Assembly (NCBI RefSeq): GCF_021538895.1
Contig: NZ_JADDRL010000027.1
Span: 32,373 to 96,372 of the forward strand
Origin: Streptomyces olivochromogenes
Lineage (GTDB): Bacteria; Actinomycetota; Actinomycetes; Streptomycetales; Streptomycetaceae
DNA length: 64,000 nt
Reading direction: 5' to 3'
Part shown: one piece after another, positions 1-6,566 of the stretch
How positions within the stretch are numbered: the stretch's first letter is position 1
Layout of the letters: each line of letters opens with the position of its first letter
Made by a program: the position numbers and the translations under genes
The notes under the pieces: model-generated
What the model was told of the DNA's origin: nothing
The model's database searches: none
What the model saw: only the letters and a program-made list of their open reading frames with translations

Positions 1-46
1 GCCACGCCTTCGCCGTGAGGCCGCCCACTGTCACCGTTGCGGTCAT
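1..46 (-). CDS. 5' end of an unidentified gene leaving the window
   Basis: Only fifteen codons (MTATVTVGGLTAKAW) are visible before the window edge. The ATG at 44-46 is preceded on the minus strand by GGAGAGGAC about 8-14 nt upstream. It overlaps, as ATGA, the stop of a 16-codon reading frame. It lies downstream of the DeoR gene in the same direction, so it could be co-transcribed with it. Too little sequence is present to name a family. Confidence 0.4.
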   Translation of the reverse strand, partial: MTATVTVGGLTAKAW

Positions 47-93
47 CGCCGGTAGTCCTCTCCCTGATGCGCCTGGTGGGTCTCTCCCTTCAT
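43..93 (-). CDS. possible 16-residue upstream peptide
   Basis: A short frame reads MKGETHQAHQGEDYRR. Its ATG (91-93) follows GGAGACGAGC, a fair ribosome-binding site, and its TGA overlaps the ATG of the next frame (ATGA). Such a junction would couple translation of the following gene. The peptide is hydrophilic and has no run of one amino acid, so a classic attenuator is not obvious. It may be chance. Confidence 0.25.
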   Translation of the reverse strand: MKGETHQAHQGEDYRR

Positions 94-260
94 GCTCGTC
101 TCCGGCGGGCCGCGTCGGCAGTGCCGGGCAGCGCCCCTGCGCCGTGCCGGCAGTCCCCACATGATGGGCCGTTCGGCCCGGCGGGTGTCGCGCGCGTGGG
201 CGAGGCCGGCCGAGGGGTTCGTCTTGGATCTCCGGCGATCCCATGTTCGGCCCCTGGCTG

Positions 261-1019
261 TCAGTCGGCCGCCAGCACCTCCACCCCACGCCCCGCGAGC
301 TGTTCGAGCACCGCGTGGCCGGGGTCGGCGTCGGTGATCAGTCCCGTGATGTCCTCCCAGGGCAGGACGCGGAACCGTGAAGCCGTGCCGATCTTCTCGG
401 ACGAGGCGAGGATGTAGGTGTCCGCGGCCCGTGCGGCCAGAGCGCGCTTCATCGCGGCCTCCTCGGCGTCGCCGGTGGTGAGTCCCGCCTCCGGGTGGAC
501 GCCCGTGACACCGAGCAGACACAGGTCCGCGGAGACGTTCTGGGCGGCCTCGACCGCGGCCGCGCCGCAGGCGACGGCCGAGTGCTTGAAGATGCGGCCG
601 CCGAGCAGGAAGACCTCGGCCTTCGGATGGTCGAGCAGCGCGGCCGCGATGGTCGGGCTGTGGGTGATCACGGTGCAGGCCAGGTCCGGCGGGAGCAGGT
701 GGGCGACGGCGAGGGCGGTGGTGCCGCCGTCCAGGATCAGGGCGCTGCCCAGTTGTACGAGAGCGGCGGCCGCGGCGGCGACCTTCCGTTTGCCGTCGGG
801 GGTGACGGTCTTGCGGGCGGCGTAGTCCGCCACGGCCGGGGAGACGGGCAGCGCTCCGCCGTAGACGCGGTGGCAGAGCCCCTCGGCGGCGAGGTCGCGA
901 AGGTCGCGCCGCACGCTGTCCTCGGAAATGCCCAGGTCAGCGGCCACGTCCTTGGCCACGATCTTGCCCTCGCGGGCGAGAAGTCCCAGCAGGTGGTCGC
1001 GCCGCTCAGCAGCCAGCAT
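261..1019 (-). CDS. DeoR-family transcriptional regulator
   Basis: A 252-aa protein of normal length for DeoR repressors. The N-terminal winged helix-turn-helix (about residues 1-57) contains LGISEDSVRRDLRDL, the family's recognition helix pattern. The C-terminal DeoR effector domain (about 75-235) has the phosphosugar-pocket motifs LDGGTTALAVAHLL, LLGGRIFKHS and TGVHPEAGLTTGD. Family members are usually relieved by a phosphorylated sugar; the ligand here is unknown. I chose the ATG at 1019 because AGGAGA lies 8 nt upstream and it places the HTH at the usual distance from the N-terminus; an earlier in-frame start would run into the divergent gene's promoter. It is divergent from the DUF4406/Nudix pair across 49 bp that hold two direct repeats, so self-regulation and control of that pair are likely. 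Confidence 0.9.
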   Translation of the reverse strand: MLAAERRDHLLGLLAREGKIVAKDVAADLGISEDSVRRDLRDLAAEGLCHRVYGGALPVSPAVADYAARKTVTPDGKRKVAAAAAALVQLGSALILDGGTTALAVAHLLPPDLACTVITHSPTIAAALLDHPKAEVFLLGGRIFKHSAVACGAAAVEAAQNVSADLCLLGVTGVHPEAGLTTGDAEEAAMKRALAARAADTYILASSEKIGTASRFRVLPWEDITGLITDADPGHAVLEQLAGRGVEVLAAD

Positions 1020-1033
1020 TCGCACTCTCTCCT

Positions 1034-1053
1034 GTTCTTGCACGTTTCTGCAT
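1034..1053. promoter_or_regulatory. direct-repeat operator between divergent genes
   Basis: Two abutting 10-bp direct repeats, GTTCTTGCAC (1034-1043) and GTTTCTGCAT (1044-1053), match at 7 of 10 positions and lie one helical turn apart. DeoR-type repressors often bind such direct repeats. The array overlaps the expected promoters of both divergent genes. A -10-like TATCGT (1055-1060) sits 8 nt before the ATG of the rightward gene, which has no Shine-Dalgarno, so that message may be leaderless. Confidence 0.5.
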
Positions 1054-1068
1054 GTATCGTAGCGCGCC

Positions 1069-1452
1069 ATGACCGACAAGCCGATGCTCATCCTCATCGC
1101 CGGGCCCTACCGTTCCGGGACCGACGGCGATCCGCGAGCCATGGCCGCGAACCTCGCCCGCCTCGAAGCGGCGGCGTGGCCGGTCTTCGCCGCCGGCCAC
1201 CTCCCCGCGATCGGGGAGTGGCTCGCCCTGCCCGTCCTGCGCTCGGCCGGCGCGGGGCCGACGGACCCCCTCGCGGACCAGGTCCTCTACCCGACCGCCG
1301 ACCGCCTGCTCGCCCACTGCGACGCCGTACTGCGACTCCCCGGTGACTCCACCGGAGCCGACCAGGACGTCGCCACCGCCCGCCGTCATGGCCTGCCCGT
1401 GTACCACCACCTGGACGAGATCCCGCGCCGCACCCCGCAGGAGACCGCGTGA
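1069..1452 (+). CDS. DUF4406 / nucleoside deoxyribosyltransferase-like protein
   Basis: A small 127-aa protein with an N-terminal Rossmann-like start 'MLILIAGPYRSG', seen in DUF4406 proteins, relatives of nucleoside 2-deoxyribosyltransferases. It continues with the family's NLARLEAAAWPVFAAGHLP segment and a C-terminal 'CDAVLRLPGDSTGADQDV' helix. DUF4406 chemistry is not established; a nucleotide or nucleotide-sugar substrate is inferred from the fold and from the next gene, a Nudix hydrolase. No Shine-Dalgarno is visible and TATCGT lies 8 nt before the ATG, suggesting a leaderless transcript. Its stop overlaps the next start as GTGA, indicating translational coupling. Confidence 0.75.
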   Translation: MTDKPMLILIAGPYRSGTDGDPRAMAANLARLEAAAWPVFAAGHLPAIGEWLALPVLRSAGAGPTDPLADQVLYPTADRLLAHCDAVLRLPGDSTGADQDVATARRHGLPVYHHLDEIPRRTPQETA

Positions 1453-2147
1453 ACTCCCGCCCCGGCATCGACATCCCCGACCACCGCGGCCGCACCGGCC
1501 TGGACCGCGTCGGACGCGGACTGGACCGCAACCCCGACGTCGTGGTCCGCGACGTGGAGCTCACCTCCCAGGGCTGGCACGTACTGCGGCGCACCACCTT
1601 CGACTACCGGCGCCGCGACGGACGTTGGACCACCCAGCAGCGCGAGACGTACGACCGCGGCAACGGCGCGGTCGTCCTGCCGTACGACGTGGAGCGCGGG
1701 CAGGTGCTGCTCATCCGTCAGTTCCGTTACCCGGCCTACGTCAACGACCACCCGGACGGCATGCTCGTCGAGGCCGCGGCCGGGCTGCTCGACGGCGACG
1801 ACCCGCTCGCCGCCGTCCGGCGGGAGGCCGCCGAGGAACTCGGTGTCACGCTCGGCCCGCTCACGCACGTCCTCGACGCCTACATGAGCCCCGGCTCGGT
1901 CACCGAGCGCCTGCACTTCTACGCGGCCCCCTACACTCCGGCCGACCGCACCGGAATCGGCGGCGGACTGGAGGAGGACGGCGAGGACATCGAAGTGCTC
2001 GAAGTGCCCTTCGCCGAGGCCCTCGCCATGGTCCGCGACGGACGCGTCACCGACGGCAAGACCATCCTGCTCCTGCAATGGGCCGCCCTGGACGGCCCCT
2101 TCGCCCCCACGGCAGTCACTGGCAGAGACCGTCCTGAAACTGACTGA
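1449..2147 (+). CDS. Nudix hydrolase, NudK-like (GDP-mannose / nucleotide-sugar pyrophosphatase type)
   Basis: A 232-aa Nudix enzyme. The Nudix box is GLLDGDDPLAAVRREAAEEL (about residues 117-136) followed by GV, with the one-residue-short spacing that E. coli NudK also shows. Flanking motifs YDRGNGAVVLPYD, LIRQFRYPAYVN and YMSPGSVTERLHFY match the NudK/ADP-sugar pyrophosphatase branch. NudK cleaves GDP-mannose to mannose-1-phosphate and GMP; ADP-ribose is the main alternative substrate. The GTG start overlaps the DUF4406 stop (GTGA), so the two form one coupled unit and probably act on related nucleotides. About 25-35 extra N-terminal residues compared with NudK carry no motif I recognise. 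Confidence 0.85.
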   Translation: MNSRPGIDIPDHRGRTGLDRVGRGLDRNPDVVVRDVELTSQGWHVLRRTTFDYRRRDGRWTTQQRETYDRGNGAVVLPYDVERGQVLLIRQFRYPAYVNDHPDGMLVEAAAGLLDGDDPLAAVRREAAEELGVTLGPLTHVLDAYMSPGSVTERLHFYAAPYTPADRTGIGGGLEEDGEDIEVLEVPFAEALAMVRDGRVTDGKTILLLQWAALDGPFAPTAVTGRDRPETD

Positions 2148-2190
2148 CACCGGTTGACCGCGCGCGACCCCACCCCGACTTATGAAGCAA

Positions 2191-2240
2191 TTGTCAGATC
2201 GTCGTCAGCGGCTTGTCCCGCGCGAGCCCCGGCTTAGGAT
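2191..2240 (+). promoter_or_regulatory. promoter with 11-bp direct repeat for the first two-component system
   Basis: TTGTCAG (2191-2197) and TCGTCAG (2202-2208) form a direct repeat with an 11-bp period, the spacing OmpR-type regulators use. It sits just upstream of a -35-like TTGTCC (2213-2218) and a -10-like TAGGAT (2235-2240) with a 16-bp spacer. The -10 ends 6 nt before the ATG, so the message may be leaderless; AGGA inside it could alternatively serve as a Shine-Dalgarno. Autoregulation is inferred. Confidence 0.45.
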
Positions 2241-2246
2241 CCGACC

Positions 2247-3011
2247 ATGTGCGCCTATGTCCTGGTGGCCGAGGACGACGTAAAGCAGGCGGGGATCATC
2301 GGCCGTTATCTGGAACGCGAGGGTCACTCGTCACGGCTCGTCCACGACGGGCGAGCGGCCCTGGACGAGATCCGCCGTCGACCCCCCGACCTGCTGGTCC
2401 TCGACATCATGATGCCCGTCGTCGACGGCCTGGACGTATGCCGCATCCTGCGCGGCGAGTCGACCGTCCCGGTACTGGTGCTGACGGCGCGCAACACCGA
2501 GGACGACCTGCTCCTCGCGCTCGACCTCGGTGCGGACGACTACCTGACCAAGCCCTACAGCCCGCGCGAACTGATGGCCCGCGTCCGCAGCCTCCTGCGG
2601 CGGGCGGAACGCCTGACCCTGCCGCGGGCGCCGGTCCTACGGGTGGGCGACCTCGTCGTGGACCCCGCATGCCACGAGGTGCGCCTCGGCGGCCGGGCGG
2701 TGGAGTGCACCGTCGGGGAGTTCGAGATCCTGACCGCGCTCGCCGCGGAACCGGGCCGCGTCTTCACCCGTGGGCAACTGCTCAGCCTCACCCGGGGCTC
2801 GGCCCACTTCACGACCGAACGCACGGTGGACGTCCACATCCTGAATCTGCGCAAGAAGCTGGAGCCCGACCCCAGGCGGCCGGCCCTTCTGCTGACCGTG
2901 TACGGCGTCGGATACAAGCTCGCGGGCAGCGGCAGCAGCGGCGGCGACAGTCCGTCCGCATACCCGGCCGCGCCGAGCCCCTCCGGCACCCGCGGGCACC
3001 ATGAAGCCTGA
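2247..3011 (+). CDS. OmpR/PhoB-family response regulator
   Basis: A 254-aa regulator. The receiver domain (about 1-120) has the acidic pair ED at 9-10, phospho-acceptor D53 in LVLDIMMP, and the lysine of LTKPY near 105. A winged-helix Trans_reg_C domain (about 135-230) ends in 'VYGVGYKLAG', the family wing. The last 25 residues are a Ser/Pro/Gly-rich tail of no known role. It overlaps the following kinase gene by 11 bp, so the two are a cognate pair. The upstream direct repeat suggests autoregulation. The target regulon is not evident from the neighbours. Confidence 0.93.
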   Translation: MCAYVLVAEDDVKQAGIIGRYLEREGHSSRLVHDGRAALDEIRRRPPDLLVLDIMMPVVDGLDVCRILRGESTVPVLVLTARNTEDDLLLALDLGADDYLTKPYSPRELMARVRSLLRRAERLTLPRAPVLRVGDLVVDPACHEVRLGGRAVECTVGEFEILTALAAEPGRVFTRGQLLSLTRGSAHFTTERTVDVHILNLRKKLEPDPRRPALLLTVYGVGYKLAGSGSSGGDSPSAYPAAPSPSGTRGHHEA

Positions 3012-4833
3012 CCGCACCGCCGCCGTCCGGCTTCCCCCGCACCGGAGCCTGCTGTTCCGGCTCCTGGTCTCGGCGTTGCTCATCGCGGTGTGCGCGATCA
3101 CGGCCACCGCCTGGCTCGCCGTCCGCAGCACCGAGGCGGCCCTGCGTCGGCAGCAGGGTCAGGTACTGACCGACGACACCGGCGTCTACCGCAGCCTGAT
3201 GAAGTACGCCGCCACCCACCGGACCTGGGCAGGGGCCGGGGACCTGGTGGACGACCTCGCGCGCCGTACGCACCGGCGCATCGTGCTGACCACCCGGGAC
3301 CGGGAGCACCGGCGCATCGCCGACTCCGACCGCGGCGCCGGGCATCCACCGTCACGGGTGTTCGCCGTCCTCGACCCCCTGCGCGTCGACCCGGTCCTCG
3401 ATCCGGCCGCCGGCCAGGACCCGGGCCGTATCGATCCGCAGGTGCCGGGCCCGTACCGGCTGACCGCGGCGGTGCGCGGCCGGCTGGCGGGCCTGGCGGA
3501 CAAGGCGGCTCGCTGCCTGGAGGACAGCGGGTACACCTTCCGCCGGGACGTGTCCGCGGCCGGCCGGCCGCGGATCACCTTCACGGATCACGCGTCGCTG
3601 CGGCGGAGGATCGAGGGGTACGGAGAACTCCAGAGCAAGGTCGCCGAGGGGTGTGGACTCGACGCACTCAACACGCCGACGAGGAGTGAGCGTGCCGCCC
3701 TCGCCGACCTCAACGACCGCTTGCGCACGTGCCTGGAGCGTCAGCGCATTCCTGGGGTCCGCCTCGGTGCCGACTTCCTCCCCGTCAAGCCGTTGCCCCG
3801 GCAGGGAGGAACCGTCACGGCGGCGCAGAACTGCGTCGACACGAGCCGACGCGAGCAACTCACCCCGTACGTCGCTCCCGTGGCGCTGCTGTACGTGGGT
3901 TCGGACACCCGCTCCCCCGTCCCCGGCTTCGACCTGTCCGCGGGCAACACCTCCCGCATCGTCGCGGTCACCGGATGCGTCCTGCTGCTCACCGCAGGGG
4001 TGACGGTCCTGGTCGGTTCCCGTCTGGTGCGGCCGCTACGGGCGCTGACGCGTGCGCTGCACCAGCCGGACGGGACGACGGCGAGGGTGCCGATCACGAC
4101 CCGCGACGAGATCGGTCAACTGACCGCCGCGTTCAACCAGTTGTCCGAGCACCGCGCCCGCGCGGAGGAACAACGCACCGTCATGGCCGCGGACATCGCC
4201 CATGAACTGCGCACTCCGCTGAGCACCATACGCAGCACCCTGGAGGCCACCCAGGACGGCATCCTGGTCCCGGATCAGGACGTGACCTCCTCACTCCTGG
4301 AGGAGGCGCTGCTGCTCCAGCACATCATCGACGACCTCCAGGACCTGTCGGCCGCCGACGCCGGGACGTTGGCCCTGTACCCGGAACCCTTGTGGGTGGG
4401 CGACGTTCTGCATCAGGTGGCCGGCGCGCACCGCGCACAGGCGGAGACCTCCGGTGTGACGCTCACCGTCGAGGTCGCCGGGGAACTGGAGCTGCATGCC
4501 GACCCGGTGCGGTTGCGGCAGATGATCGGCAACCTGGTGTCCAACGCGGTACGTCACACCCGCTCCGGGGATGCCATCACCCTGCGTGCCTGTCGTGACG
4601 GGGCAGCGGTGGTGATCGAGGTCGCGGACACCGGCGCCGGGATCGCACCCGGCGACCTCCCGTACCTCTTCGACAGGTTCTGGCGTGCCGACAAGTCACG
4701 CAGCAGGCAGACCGGCGGCAGCGGCCTGGGGCTGTCGATCGTACGCAAGCTCGCCGAGGCACACGGGGGCAGCGCGACGGCGGAAAGCGCCCTGGAGGTC
4801 GGAACCGTGATGACCCTGCGACTTCCCGCATGA
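3001..4833 (+). CDS. sensor histidine kinase with large extracytoplasmic domain
   Basis: A 610-aa membrane kinase, partner of the overlapping response regulator. TM1 is about residues 17-42. An extracytoplasmic domain of roughly 275 residues (43-318) contains four cysteines (in AARCLED, EGCGLD, RTCLERQ and QNCVDTS) that may form disulfides. TM2 is about 319-341, followed by HAMP (to about 393) and HisKA with phospho-acceptor H401 in DIAHELRTPL. The HATPase domain shows the N box (IGNLVSNAVRHT), G1 (DTGAGI), F box (DRFWR) and G2 (GGSGLGLSI). I do not recognise the sensor domain, so the signal is unknown. The family normally autophosphorylates on H and transfers to the partner's aspartate. Confidence 0.92.
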   Translation: MKPDRTAAVRLPPHRSLLFRLLVSALLIAVCAITATAWLAVRSTEAALRRQQGQVLTDDTGVYRSLMKYAATHRTWAGAGDLVDDLARRTHRRIVLTTRDREHRRIADSDRGAGHPPSRVFAVLDPLRVDPVLDPAAGQDPGRIDPQVPGPYRLTAAVRGRLAGLADKAARCLEDSGYTFRRDVSAAGRPRITFTDHASLRRRIEGYGELQSKVAEGCGLDALNTPTRSERAALADLNDRLRTCLERQRIPGVRLGADFLPVKPLPRQGGTVTAAQNCVDTSRREQLTPYVAPVALLYVGSDTRSPVPGFDLSAGNTSRIVAVTGCVLLLTAGVTVLVGSRLVRPLRALTRALHQPDGTTARVPITTRDEIGQLTAAFNQLSEHRARAEEQRTVMAADIAHELRTPLSTIRSTLEATQDGILVPDQDVTSSLLEEALLLQHIIDDLQDLSAADAGTLALYPEPLWVGDVLHQVAGAHRAQAETSGVTLTVEVAGELELHADPVRLRQMIGNLVSNAVRHTRSGDAITLRACRDGAAVVIEVADTGAGIAPGDLPYLFDRFWRADKSRSRQTGGSGLGLSIVRKLAEAHGGSATAESALEVGTVMTLRLPA

Positions 4834-4867
4834 CGGCGCCAACGGTTGGCACGTGTCCCGCGGCCCC

Positions 4868-5311
4868 TCAGGTGAACGGGCCCTCCAGCGTGAAGCGGCG
4901 CAGGTTCCGGGCGAACGCCTCGGCCTCGCCCGGCGCCCACGAGGACACGCTCGTCATGATGTGGGCCGCCAGCCGTGTGCGCAGCTCTTCCACCGCGCGT
5001 TCACCCTGCTCGGTGAGGACCAGCAGGTGTGCGCGCCGGTCGGTGGGGTCCGGTTCGCGGCGGACGAGACCGGCCGCTTCCAGGCGGGAGGCCCGACGGG
5101 TGACGCCCGAGCGGTCGAGGCCGACGTCGGGGGCCAGTTCGGCGGCGCTGCGGGGTCCGATGCGGGCGAGTGCGCTGAGGACGGGGTACGTCAGCTCGTC
5201 CACGGCCTCGCCCATGCCCTCGGTCAGCTTCTTGTGCAGCTGCGCGCGGGTGGTGCGCCGCAACAGGATGCCCAGCGCCTCGGCGATCTCGTGTCCTACG
5301 TCGTTACTCAC
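4868..5311 (-). CDS. MarR-family transcriptional regulator
   Basis: A 147-aa winged-helix regulator with the usual MarR layout: a dimerisation helix at each end and a central DNA-binding wing (about 55-105) including AELAPDVGLDRSGVTRRASR, followed by DPTDRRAHLLVLTEQG, the family's signature wing. I chose the GTG at 5309-5311 because residues before it would be encoded by the operator palindrome. It diverges from the NTF2-like gene across two identical 17-bp palindromes, the likely operators. A -10-like TATTCT lies 6 nt before the GTG, so this mRNA may be leaderless. The ligand is unknown. Confidence 0.9.
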   Translation of the reverse strand: MSNDVGHEIAEALGILLRRTTRAQLHKKLTEGMGEAVDELTYPVLSALARIGPRSAAELAPDVGLDRSGVTRRASRLEAAGLVRREPDPTDRRAHLLVLTEQGERAVEELRTRLAAHIMTSVSSWAPGEAEAFARNLRRFTLEGPFT

Positions 5312-5323
5312 ACCCCAAGAATA

Positions 5324-5381
5324 GCGTGCGCTGCGCACGCGTCGAGCGCTACAGTCAAGGTGAAGCGTGCGCAGCGCACGC
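5324..5381. promoter_or_regulatory. two identical 17-bp palindromic operators
   Basis: GCGTGCGCTGCGCACGC (5324-5340) and GCGTGCGCAGCGCACGC (5365-5381) are perfect palindromes around a single central base, and each is the exact reverse complement of the other. Their centres are 41 bp apart, close to four helical turns. The left copy fills the spacer between a -35-like TCGACG and the -10-like TATTCT of the MarR gene. The right copy lies just downstream of a -10-like TACAGT (5350-5355) for the NTF2-like gene. They are very probably MarR binding sites that repress both genes. Confidence 0.75.
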
Positions 5382-5415
5382 ATTCCGAGATTTCCTGTCC
5401 CCGAAGGGAAGTTCC

Positions 5416-5808
5416 ATGAACCGCACCGGCATCGAGGCCGCCCTCACCGACCTGATCTTCAACCGCGACCTCACCGTGGAGGAGGCCGCCGACCGCCACT
5501 TCACCCCGGAGTACCGGCAGCGCACCGACGGGCAGTGGGACGACCGCGCCGCGTTCATCAAGCACATCACCCACGTGCGCGGACTCGTCGCGGACGGCCG
5601 CGTGGAGGTCCACGACGAGCTGTACGACGGCGGCAAGTACGCCGACCGGCACACCGTGTACATCACGAAGACGGACGGCTCGACCGTGACCATGGAGGTC
5701 TACGTCTTCGCCGACCTCGCCCCCGACGGCCGGTTCAGCCGCATAGAGGAGACCACGTTGATGCTGCAGGGCTCCGATGCCGACCGCAGCATCGGCAGCG
5801 CCCGGTAG
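5416..5808 (+). CDS. NTF2-like / SnoaL-type small protein
   Basis: A 130-aa protein with the length and pattern of the NTF2-like superfamily: helix AALTDLIFNRDLTVEEAADR, then FTPEYRQRTDGQWDDRAAFI and the strand-rich second half (VEVHDELYDGGKYADRHTVY, MEVYVFADLAPDGRFSRIEE). Such proteins are small-molecule binders or cyclases/isomerases; no catalytic residue can be assigned here. The ATG at 5416 has a good Shine-Dalgarno (GAAGGGAAG). It is divergently paired with the MarR gene and preceded by its operator, so it is likely induced by the MarR ligand, possibly a toxic small molecule. Confidence 0.8.
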   Translation: MNRTGIEAALTDLIFNRDLTVEEAADRHFTPEYRQRTDGQWDDRAAFIKHITHVRGLVADGRVEVHDELYDGGKYADRHTVYITKTDGSTVTMEVYVFADLAPDGRFSRIEETTLMLQGSDADRSIGSAR

Positions 5809-5840
5809 CCCCCTCCCTCGATGCCGGACCACCGACCCGT

Positions 5841-5872
5841 GAGAACGGCCAGGCCGACGGCCTGGCCTTCTC
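5841..5872. terminator. bidirectional hairpin terminator
   Basis: A 14-bp stem with one bulged C and a 3-nt GAC loop lies between two convergent genes (arms 5841-5855 and 5859-5872, core GGCCAGGCC/GGCCTGGCC). There is no T-tract, as is common for Streptomyces terminators. Confidence 0.75.
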
Positions 5873-5880
5873 GGCTGCGG

Positions 5881-6537
5881 TCAATCGAGTTCCCTTGGGC
5901 CGTAGGGGGCGGATTCCGCTCCCGTATTCAGGGCCCAGTAGCGGTCTCCGTGCGACCAGTGCCACCACTCCGTGGGGTAGTTGACCAGTCCGGCAGCGGT
6001 GAGCGCCGCGCTCAGGAGGTTCCGGTGAGAGCGGGCCTCGCCGCTGATGTTGTCGGCCTGTGTGTAGCAGGCACCCGCGCTCTCCTCCGGCGTCGCGTTC
6101 ATGCGGGTGCCCAGGTCGAGTTCACGGCCCTCGTCATCCGCGAGGGTCAGATCAACGGCCGCGCCGGCGCTGTGCGGTGCGATCTCGGGAGGGGACACGT
6201 AGCGGCTGGCTGCCGAACGAACCTGCTCAGCGGGCCAGTTCGGGTGATCGGACCGCAGTTGGGCTGCGTATTCGTCGAAGTACCGGCGCTGAAGGGATGG
6301 TGGGCGATACCCCTCGACGAACAGCAGCCGCATTCCCTCGGGCAACAGTTCCTGCGCCTTGAAGAGCCGGCCGAGCACTCCTTCCCGCAGGTGCGCGAAG
6401 GCTCCGCCGGAGTCCTGCCACTTCCGCTCGTCGACCAGCAGGCGGCCGTCTCGTCGCACATCCACGAGCCGTTCACCGCACTCCTGAACGGGCACGGCCG
6501 CGACCTTCGGATCGGACATCAGGACGATCTCAGTCAT
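5881..6537 (-). CDS. VanX/DdpX-type D-alanyl-D-alanine dipeptidase
   Basis: A 218-aa zinc dipeptidase of family M15D. The zinc ligands are visible: H122 and D129 in PHSAGAAVDLT, H193 in EWWHWS, with catalytic base E190 and transition-state arginine R78 in GYRPP. VanX hydrolyses free D-Ala-D-Ala so that it cannot enter peptidoglycan; DdpX homologues recycle it as a nutrient. No signal peptide, so cytoplasmic. No vanH or vanA ligase is next to it, so glycopeptide resistance by VanX alone is not expected. It starts 29 nt after the permease stop on the same strand and is therefore the last gene of the export operon. That combination suggests a cell-wall stress or recycling role. Confidence 0.88.
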   Translation of the reverse strand: MTEIVLMSDPKVAAVPVQECGERLVDVRRDGRLLVDERKWQDSGGAFAHLREGVLGRLFKAQELLPEGMRLLFVEGYRPPSLQRRYFDEYAAQLRSDHPNWPAEQVRSAASRYVSPPEIAPHSAGAAVDLTLADDEGRELDLGTRMNATPEESAGACYTQADNISGEARSHRNLLSAALTAAGLVNYPTEWWHWSHGDRYWALNTGAESAPYGPRELD

Positions 6538-6566
6538 GACGCGATCATCTCGCGGCCGTGGCGGGT

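Noticed and set aside
4838..4850. GCCAACGGTTGGC as a terminator between kinase and MarR genes
   Set aside because: The dyad leaves a one-base loop or a stem of only 4 bp, too weak to call.
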